Of a stretch of 44,206 bases of DNA, positions 38,555 through 44,206 are shown piece by piece. Below the pieces are notes generated by a model. The model searched no databases. It was not told the origin of the DNA and saw only the letters and a list, made by a program, of their open reading frames with translations. This DNA is from SIG291 sp045543455 (lineage in GTDB: Bacteria > Bacillota > Clostridia > Lachnospirales > Lachnospiraceae). The position numbers and the translations under genes are program-made. The DNA is taken from assembly GCA_045543455.1 (NCBI GenBank), contig JAZQMK010000082.1:1-44206 (forward strand), in the 5' to 3' direction. Within the stretch, counting starts at the first letter, position 1. The number at the start of each line of letters is the position of its first letter.

Positions 38555-41398
38555 ATGATTATCAGTAACGTTACAAATAAAACAGAAGGTTATGTGTTTA
38601 CTGATTTGAGTACAAGGACGGATACAGTTAGTAATAGTACAGATATGATGAAGATATTTGAGGATGTTGACCAAGGGAATGGTGCAATGTCGTCAACTAG
38701 TGTTAATAAAGGTTTAATAGTTTCAGGCAGCGATACAGTTGCTGCCTTAGAAGAGAATTTAAAGGCAAAGGCAGAGCTTGCAAAGGCTAATCTTACTACT
38801 CTTTTTAATAAGCTTAGTACAATGGATGCAGAAGCTATAAGTGAATCAGAAGATATTAATGATATCGAAGTGGATAAGATGGTTTCGGTTGTTGAAGAGA
38901 TTAAGATTATGCTTGCAACCTATTGCGAGAATTATATTCCATTTGGCGATATTGATGTTGAGGCTATCAAGGAGGTTGTAGGAAGTACAAGTCTTGCAAT
39001 GTCTGTAATTAATAAACTTAACAGTGCGGCTTTGCCTGTGACTAAGGATAATGTAAAAGATGTTATGACTGCAAAGGAGAATTTAGATTCTATCAAGGAA
39101 GTTACAGCGCAAGCTAAGGCATATCTTATTAAGAATGAACTTAGTGCCGATGTGGACAATGTATATAAAGCAGTTCACAGTGCTAACAATTATGCTGTTA
39201 AGGCAGATAAGGGACAGGGCTTTGAGACTATTAAAACTCAGGTTGAAAATATGCTTAAAGACAATCAATATGCCAATGTTGATAAGGGTATGGATACAGC
39301 AAAATGGTTGTATGCTAATGACATAGACTTAACTATTAAAAATATTGAAAGATATGATGTGTTAGAGACTGTTAAGTGTGAATATACAGAGGATGAAGCT
39401 CTTGATTTGTTAGTAGATGCCCTAAAATATAATGGCGGAGCTACGAAGGCACTTATGACAGAAGAAAGAAGTGCCGCAAAGAAGGCTGCCGATGCAATTA
39501 AAACGCTTAATAGTGCCAGTTTTGAAGATGTAGCAGCTATTGCTAAGTCTGGTGAGCCATTTAATATTTTAAGTATCAGACGAGTTCAGGAGATAAGTGT
39601 AAGAGCCATTGAGATAGATAAGAATAATGAGATAAGCATTTCTTACTATCGCAAATTAGAAGAAACAAGACTTATGATGACTTCAAAGTCGGCTATGGCA
39701 CTTATTGAAAAGGGCATTGATATAGATGTTGAAGAACTTTCTAATTTGGTAGAAAACTTAAAAGAGCTTGAAATGGCAGAATATAAGGCTTCTTATGAAG
39801 AAGTTGATAAATCTTTAGAATTAAGACAATCATTTTCACAATTAGCGCAGATGCCTGTGTATGCTATAGGTGCTGTTAAAGAAGTATTTTCTGCTACAGG
39901 AAATGAACTTTTACAGGCAGGTAAGCAGGTTAGATTAAAATTAGCCGCTGCAGCATATGAGACTATGCGTACAGAGGTTAGGCCAGACCTTAAGGATTCA
40001 GTTCAAAAGGCTGTTGATAATAGTGTAGATGCAATTCTTGCAGAGCTAAACATGGTAAAATCAAAAGCTAATGTAAGAGCTGTATCGGTGCTTGCTTACA
40101 ATGAGATGGAGATGTCAATAGAGAATATTATGCAGGTTAAAAATATGGACAGCATGCTTAATAATCTCTTTGAAAATATGACACCGGAAGTTGCCCTTTC
40201 TATTGTAAGAGATAAGAAAAATCCTATGGATGTTGAGATTTCCGAGCTTAATGATTATATTGAGGATTTGGGAATTGAAACAAAGGGTAAGAAATTTAGC
40301 CAATTTTTATATGAGCTTGATAAAAATGACAGTCTTACACCGGAAGAAAGAAATGATTACATTGGTATATATAAGATGTTTAACAGCCTTAAATCTGATT
40401 CAATGAATGCTATTGGAGCACTTATTAAGCAGGGTGGGGACTTTACTTTAGAAAATCTTATGGCTATGTATCAGAGTATGAAAGATAAAGGTATGGATAT
40501 ATCTCTTACTGATGAAAAAGAATTTAGAACCTCCGCAGATACAGCATTTTATAGGAAATTATTTACAAGAGTAAGAGAAAATATCAATGTTGATACTTTA
40601 TCAGGTACAGATAATCTTATGAACCGTAATCTTGAACTTTTAGCAGATGAGTTAGAAGAATATGATGCTTCTTCTATAAATGAGGAATATTATAGAGAAC
40701 AACTTAACAATTTGGCAAAAGCAAAGGATATGGAAACAGATATTATTAGGATTCTTACAGATAATGAGCAGGCAGTAACAATTAACAATTTGTATGCGGC
40801 TTATGATATTAAGAATAAAAAAATATTTGAAAAGCTTGCTAATGTAACAGATTATGAGCTTATAAATGAAGCCTTAGAAGAAGGAAAGAACCTTAAAGAA
40901 GCATATGAAAAAATAGATAATAAGGTTAAAGAGTATGTTGAGAATGCAAGCAATGACAAGACCAATTCTTTAGAGTTTATTACTCTAAAGAGAATGTCAG
41001 GTATTACAGGAATTATCAATGGAATGGCTAAGAAAAATCATTTTGTAGTTCCTGCAAAAATTAATGGTAAGCTTGTAGATATTGATTTAAAGCTTATCTA
41101 TGACAGCGAAGAAAAGGGCAGACTTTCAATTAATTATGTTTCTGAAAAATACAGTAAAATAGGAATTGAGTGTAATGTCAACGCAACAGGAGTAGACGCG
41201 TATATATTTAGCAACACGGATGTTGATGTTTTGGCAAATGACATAAAGAATAACATTTTAAGCCTTGGATATGAAGAATGTAATATTAAAAAGGTGTCTC
41301 TTGATGAGGAAGTAAGCATTTTTGGTGACACAAATGAAAAGGTTTTAGGAAGTAAACTTTATGAACTTGCAAAAACAATTATTGCAGCTATTCAGTAA
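38555..41398 (+). CDS. Large helical protein beside flagellin, function unknown
   Basis: 947 residues with no signal peptide or membrane segment. Almost entirely alpha-helical and acidic, with many short repeats of the type 'TLENLMAMYQSMKDKGMDIS' and 'TINNLYAAYDIKNKKIFEKL' and a compact C-terminal part from about 815 that looks beta-rich (VVPAKINGKLVDIDLKLIYD). Similar large proteins are, to my recollection, found near flagellin in Lachnospiraceae (possibly DUF6240), but this was not verified. The layout of a long helical region followed by a compact C-terminal domain is reminiscent of hook-length control proteins (FliK). AAGAAGGG upstream. A sigma-28-like promoter supports a flagellar role. 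Confidence 0.75.
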   Translation: MIISNVTNKTEGYVFTDLSTRTDTVSNSTDMMKIFEDVDQGNGAMSSTSVNKGLIVSGSDTVAALEENLKAKAELAKANLTTLFNKLSTMDAEAISESEDINDIEVDKMVSVVEEIKIMLATYCENYIPFGDIDVEAIKEVVGSTSLAMSVINKLNSAALPVTKDNVKDVMTAKENLDSIKEVTAQAKAYLIKNELSADVDNVYKAVHSANNYAVKADKGQGFETIKTQVENMLKDNQYANVDKGMDTAKWLYANDIDLTIKNIERYDVLETVKCEYTEDEALDLLVDALKYNGGATKALMTEERSAAKKAADAIKTLNSASFEDVAAIAKSGEPFNILSIRRVQEISVRAIEIDKNNEISISYYRKLEETRLMMTSKSAMALIEKGIDIDVEELSNLVENLKELEMAEYKASYEEVDKSLELRQSFSQLAQMPVYAIGAVKEVFSATGNELLQAGKQVRLKLAAAAYETMRTEVRPDLKDSVQKAVDNSVDAILAELNMVKSKANVRAVSVLAYNEMEMSIENIMQVKNMDSMLNNLFENMTPEVALSIVRDKKNPMDVEISELNDYIEDLGIETKGKKFSQFLYELDKNDSLTPEERNDYIGIYKMFNSLKSDSMNAIGALIKQGGDFTLENLMAMYQSMKDKGMDISLTDEKEFRTSADTAFYRKLFTRVRENINVDTLSGTDNLMNRNLELLADELEEYDASSINEEYYREQLNNLAKAKDMETDIIRILTDNEQAVTINNLYAAYDIKNKKIFEKLANVTDYELINEALEEGKNLKEAYEKIDNKVKEYVENASNDKTNSLEFITLKRMSGITGIINGMAKKNHFVVPAKINGKLVDIDLKLIYDSEEKGRLSINYVSEKYSKIGIECNVNATGVDAYIFSNTDVDVLANDIKNNILSLGYEECNIKKVSLDEEVSIFGDTNEKVLGSKLYELAKTIIAAIQ

Positions 41399-41410
41399 AT
41401 GAGAATAACT

Positions 41411-41418
41411 GCCGATAA
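41411..41418 (+). promoter_or_regulatory. Sigma-28 -10 element before flagellin
   Basis: GCCGATAA, a perfect sigma-28 -10 box, 36 bases before the flagellin ATG. A TAAA lies at 41396-41399, but only 11 bases away instead of 15, so the -35 contact is uncertain. Confidence 0.65.
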
Positions 41419-41453
41419 ATCTTATAAGTTAAATAAGTACGAGGTGATTTTAA

Positions 41454-42929
41454 ATGAGAATTAATACTAATATCTCAGCAATAGTGACTAATAATAGATT
41501 ACAGTCAGCTCAGGACAAGCTTGCAAAATCGTTGGAAAGATTATCTTCAGGTAAGAAGATTAATCGTTCAGCAGATGATGCGGCAGGTTTGGCAATATCT
41601 CAAAAGATGGCTATGCAGCTTAGAGGTCTTGACCAGGCTGACAAGAATTCGCAGGACGGTATTTCAGTAGTTCAGACAGCTGAAGGTGCTTTGAACGAAG
41701 TACATTCTATTCTTCAAAGAATGAGAGAGCTTTCAGTTCAGGCGGCCAATGGTACATACAGTCCTGAAGAAAGAGTTGCGCTACAGAACGAAGTAGATGC
41801 ACTTAAAGACGAAGTAGACAGAATTTCAAGAGATACAGATTTTAATACACAGGCACTTTTAGATGGTGGTCTTGCAAGAAGAGTTTACCCTGATACAGAA
41901 GGTTTTGACGTTAAATATTGTTCTGAAAAGGTAGATGCAGATATATATGGACTTACAGTAGATGTAGATGCAAGACAGGCAGTATATGAAACGGCTGCTA
42001 TTGATATGGGGACACTTTCAGGTGGTATTACTAAGGAACTTGAGGGCAGAATTATTATTAATGGCGAAGCAATGGATTTTAAAGAAGGCGATACATACGA
42101 TACAGTAATGTCAAAGCTTAGTGAAGTATGTGAATATGCAAGTATTAATCTTATGGGTGTTGATTCCCTTGATACTACAAATGGTACATACGAAGATGCA
42201 GGATATGTTCCGGTAGCTATGGAACCAGGCGTTATGACTAATCTTGTAATGGTTACAGTAGGATATGGTACTTCTGAGAAGATTGAGGTTTCATTTTCAA
42301 ATGAAAAATTAGGAGAGGCTCTTGGTCTTACAGAAAGAACAGAGGGTGGACGTAATGCAGAAGTATCCTTCGCTACAGGTGATGATGGTGAATTATTAGG
42401 CTTTACAGAGACCTCTACAATCAGAACAAGCGGTAAGACTGTTGTTATAACAGATATAGGTGGCTTTGAGATGCAGGTAGACCTTGAAGACAATCTTGAA
42501 GGAAAGACAGCTCTTATAGATGTTACTGATATGGGTAGAATGACAGTGCATGTAGGTGCAAATGAAAGCCAGATAATGGATATAGATATTCCTAATATGA
42601 GCGCTAGTGCTCTTGCAATAGAAAATGTTAATATAAGAACACAGGCAAATGCCGGAAGAGCAATAACTACAATAGATGTGGCAATTGCCAGAGTATCAGA
42701 ATTCCGTTCAAGACTTGGTGCTTACCAGAACAGACTTGAACATACAGTGTCTAACTTAAGTATTTCAACAGAGAATTTAACAACTTCTCTTTCAAGAATT
42801 GAAGATACTGATATGGCAGAAGAAATGGCTACTTATACACAAAATCAAGTATTGACACAGGCTGCAACTTCGATGCTTGCACAGGCAAATGAACGTCCAC
42901 AGAATATTTTAAGTTTATTACAAAGCTAG
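41454..42929 (+). CDS. hag: Flagellin
   Basis: 491 residues. The conserved D0/D1 N-terminus (about 1-140) starts MRINTNISAI and has LSSGKKINRSADDAAGLAIS and RMRELSVQAANGT. The C-terminal D1/D0 (about 395-491) has RLGAYQNRLEHTVSNL and ends 'QANERPQNILSLLQS', the tail that docks on FliS. The central 250 residues form the variable, surface-exposed domain. It is the filament subunit, exported by the flagellar type III system. RBS GAGGTG. The FliS chaperone gene lies downstream. Confidence 0.97.
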   Translation: MRINTNISAIVTNNRLQSAQDKLAKSLERLSSGKKINRSADDAAGLAISQKMAMQLRGLDQADKNSQDGISVVQTAEGALNEVHSILQRMRELSVQAANGTYSPEERVALQNEVDALKDEVDRISRDTDFNTQALLDGGLARRVYPDTEGFDVKYCSEKVDADIYGLTVDVDARQAVYETAAIDMGTLSGGITKELEGRIIINGEAMDFKEGDTYDTVMSKLSEVCEYASINLMGVDSLDTTNGTYEDAGYVPVAMEPGVMTNLVMVTVGYGTSEKIEVSFSNEKLGEALGLTERTEGGRNAEVSFATGDDGELLGFTETSTIRTSGKTVVITDIGGFEMQVDLEDNLEGKTALIDVTDMGRMTVHVGANESQIMDIDIPNMSASALAIENVNIRTQANAGRAITTIDVAIARVSEFRSRLGAYQNRLEHTVSNLSISTENLTTSLSRIEDTDMAEEMATYTQNQVLTQAATSMLAQANERPQNILSLLQS

Positions 42930-42946
42930 TATTATTTTTTTAAATA

Positions 42947-42955
42947 TGTTATAAT
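42947..42955 (+). promoter_or_regulatory. Extended -10 promoter between flagellin and fliS
   Basis: TGTTATAAT at 42947-42955 is a perfect extended -10 box; no good -35 box is seen. Transcription from here would start just upstream of the structured region at 43004. Confidence 0.5.
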
Positions 42956-43003
42956 ACCGTTGGGTATGAAGGAGATATTGAAAAATAGCATTATTATAGG
43001 TTG

Positions 43004-43138
43004 AAAATCTTGTTTTTTGATATCTGGCAAGGACCGTTTAGAAACGGCAGTCCTTGGCGAGGTCTTTTCGAGCCTAGTACTGTTCCGTTTCGCTACGAGC
43101 GAAAGCGTGTCCTAGAAGATATCAAAAAATAAGATTTT
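43004..43138. other. Large structured element between flagellin and fliS
   Basis: A 22-base outer stem joins 43004-43025 with 43117-43138, pairing completely with one G-U. Inside lie CAAGGAC...GTCCTTG enclosing CCGTTT-AGA-AACGG (about 43027-43056) and TTTCGC...GCGAAA (about 43088-43104). The element is about 135 bases with no ORF. It may be a structured RNA, an unusual terminator, or a MITE-like insertion. The remaining gap up to 43202 holds only the fliS ribosome-binding site. Confidence 0.7.
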
Positions 43139-43202
43139 TATTCATTTTGTAACATTTTTTTGATAAAAGGTTTGGAAAAAAAGAATAGGAGTGTTGTTTC
43201 AC

Positions 43203-43682
43203 ATGACACAGGAACAGATTCGGACATATACGCTTAGAGTGTCTCAAGCATCGCCAAGGGAATTGGTAGTCATTATGTATGATATTATTTTAGATGACAT
43301 ACAAAATGCAAGAGAAGCAAAAGCTTTTCAAAACCAAAAACAGTATCAAGCAGATTTGACACACGCAGGTCGATTTTTAAATGAATTGATGGAATCTTTG
43401 GATTTTTCTGTTGGAATTTCCTATCAGTTGATGAGTCTTTATATTTATGTGAATAAGATGTTAGCAAGAGCAAGAGTGAGTGGAAATATTGAGCCATTAA
43501 ATGATGTGGAAATGGTCATTGGAAAACTTCGAGCAGGATTTGATGGTATTAAAGACCAAGATAAAACAGGTGCTGTTATGCAAAATGTACAGCAAGTTTA
43601 TGCAGGATTGACCTATGGAAAAGGAAAGTTAAACGAAGCCTATTTTAATTTACAAGATTATAATCGTGGGTTTAAGGCTTAA
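43203..43682 (+). CDS. fliS: FliS-type flagellin export chaperone
   Basis: 159 residues from the ATG at 43203, with TAGGAG 11 bases upstream; a GTG at 43191 would add four residues. The sequence is helical, with 'TLRVSQASPRELVVIMYDIILDDIQNA' and 'DLTHAGRFLNELMESLDFSVG' fitting FliS (family 'ASP..LI..LYD' motif). It is somewhat longer than the usual 125-135 residues. FliS binds the flagellin C-terminus and prevents early polymerisation. Its place behind flagellin supports the call. 4-alpha-glucanotransferase follows after 70 bases. Confidence 0.85.
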   Translation: MTQEQIRTYTLRVSQASPRELVVIMYDIILDDIQNAREAKAFQNQKQYQADLTHAGRFLNELMESLDFSVGISYQLMSLYIYVNKMLARARVSGNIEPLNDVEMVIGKLRAGFDGIKDQDKTGAVMQNVQQVYAGLTYGKGKLNEAYFNLQDYNRGFKA

Positions 43683-43752
43683 AAAGATGTTTCAAAGTCT
43701 GTTAAAGAAGACTTTTTAACGATAAACAAAAGGAAAGGTTTGGAAAAAAAAC

Positions 43753-44206
43753 ATGGAAAAGAAGAAAGCAGGTTTACTGAAGCGAGGTGCTGGTATTTTA
43801 ATGCCAATTACTTCACTTCCAAGTCCATACGGAATTGGTACATTAGGAAAGGCAGCTTTCCGTTTTGCTGATTTTGTAAAAGAAACAGGAGGTAGATATT
43901 GGCAGGTACTTCCGATTGGACCAACCAGCTATGGAGATAGTCCATATCAGTCTTTTTCTGCGTTTGCTGGAAATCCATATTTTATTGACTTGGATATCTT
44001 AGTGGAAGAAGGATTACTTGAGCAGAAAGAATTAAAAGAAAGAACATGGAGCGAAGAGTCAGCAAAAGTAGATTATGGTTTAATCTATGGAAATCGTTTT
44101 CCTGTGCTTCGTTTAGCATATGCAAGAAGTGCTCATGAAGAAACAAAAGAATTTAAAAAGTTTGAAAAAGAAAATGCTTATTGGCTTTCCGATTATTCTC
44201 TTTATA
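43753..44206 (+). CDS. malQ: 4-alpha-glucanotransferase (amylomaltase), partial
   Basis: The frame is open from the ATG at 43753 to the window edge, 151 codons. The start 'KRGAGILMPITSLPSPYGIGTLGKAAFRFADFV' with GRYWQVLPIGPT and GDSPYQSFSAFAGNPYFIDLD is diagnostic of GH77 amylomaltases, which move glucan chains between maltodextrins. The catalytic residues lie beyond the window. AAAGGAAAGG is the likely ribosome-binding site. With glgB 7 kb upstream it points to glycogen or maltodextrin metabolism interleaved with flagellar genes. Confidence 0.95.
   Translation, partial: MEKKKAGLLKRGAGILMPITSLPSPYGIGTLGKAAFRFADFVKETGGRYWQVLPIGPTSYGDSPYQSFSAFAGNPYFIDLDILVEEGLLEQKELKERTWSEESAKVDYGLIYGNRFPVLRLAYARSAHEETKEFKKFEKENAYWLSDYSLY

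Noticed and set aside
41885..42493. 202-codon minus-strand frame inside flagellin
   Set aside because: It is a codon-usage shadow of the variable flagellin domain: Ser/Pro-rich, with no start signals.
1..44206. CRISPR array, insertion sequence transposase, phage genes or integrase
   Set aside because: No regularly spaced repeats, no transposase or integrase motifs and no phage structural genes were seen on either strand.

Overview
The window looks like a chromosomal segment of a motile, low-GC, Gram-positive anaerobe of the Clostridia, most probably the family Lachnospiraceae. Supporting signs are AT-rich DNA, strong AAGGAGG ribosome-binding sites, an rpsF-ssb-rpsR operon, a flagellin with sigma-28-type promoters, glycogen/maltodextrin enzymes next to flagellar genes, a clostripain-type protease and double-glycine leader peptides. 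No genus is claimed.

Layout. 1-475: 3' end of a 23S rRNA gene, then tRNA-Asn, tRNA-Glu and tRNA-Cys, with no 5S gene between. 568-2394 (minus): large helical-repeat protein with a C-terminal zinc ribbon. 2573-3870: rpsF-ssb-rpsR. 4076-5897: SPFH protein, ribbon-helix-helix protein and a membrane protein behind a tandem operator. 6090-10019: a lactococcin-972-like bacteriocin locus behind a cyclic di-GMP class I riboswitch. 10032-19233: a six-gene signalling operon with a C11 protease, two membrane-anchored BMP/PnrA-type binding proteins, a hybrid histidine kinase, a REC-GGDEF cyclase and a REC-HD-GYP phosphodiesterase. 19301-28153: a second bacteriocin-like export locus behind a near-identical riboswitch. 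It has a C39 peptidase/ABC exporter, a membrane fusion protein, three precursors with almost identical double-glycine leaders but unrelated cores, and small membrane proteins that may give immunity. 28171-35465: a CmpB-type membrane protein (minus), then a binding lipoprotein with a LolD-type ATPase and FtsX-type permease, and a PadR/DUF1048-like pair. 35551-36542 (minus): MraY-like transferase. 36688-44206: branching enzyme, a 947-residue protein behind a sigma-28-like promoter, flagellin, a structured intergenic region, FliS, and the start of 4-alpha-glucanotransferase.

Main result. Positions 6.1-28.2 kb read as one island in which c-di-GMP is made, degraded and sensed. Two riboswitches of the same family precede two different kinds of peptide-export locus, and the operon between them encodes an extracellular sensor pathway, a diguanylate cyclase and a c-di-GMP phosphodiesterase. 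In both riboswitches the terminator's 5' arm overlaps the conserved 3' end of the aptamer, which suggests (inference) that c-di-GMP turns the export genes on. The second promoter has eight consecutive G between -35 and -10, a possible phase-variation site. The precursor genes look like shuffled cassettes: the leader, and in one case the whole upstream region including the end of the transporter gene, is duplicated, while the cores and following membrane proteins differ.
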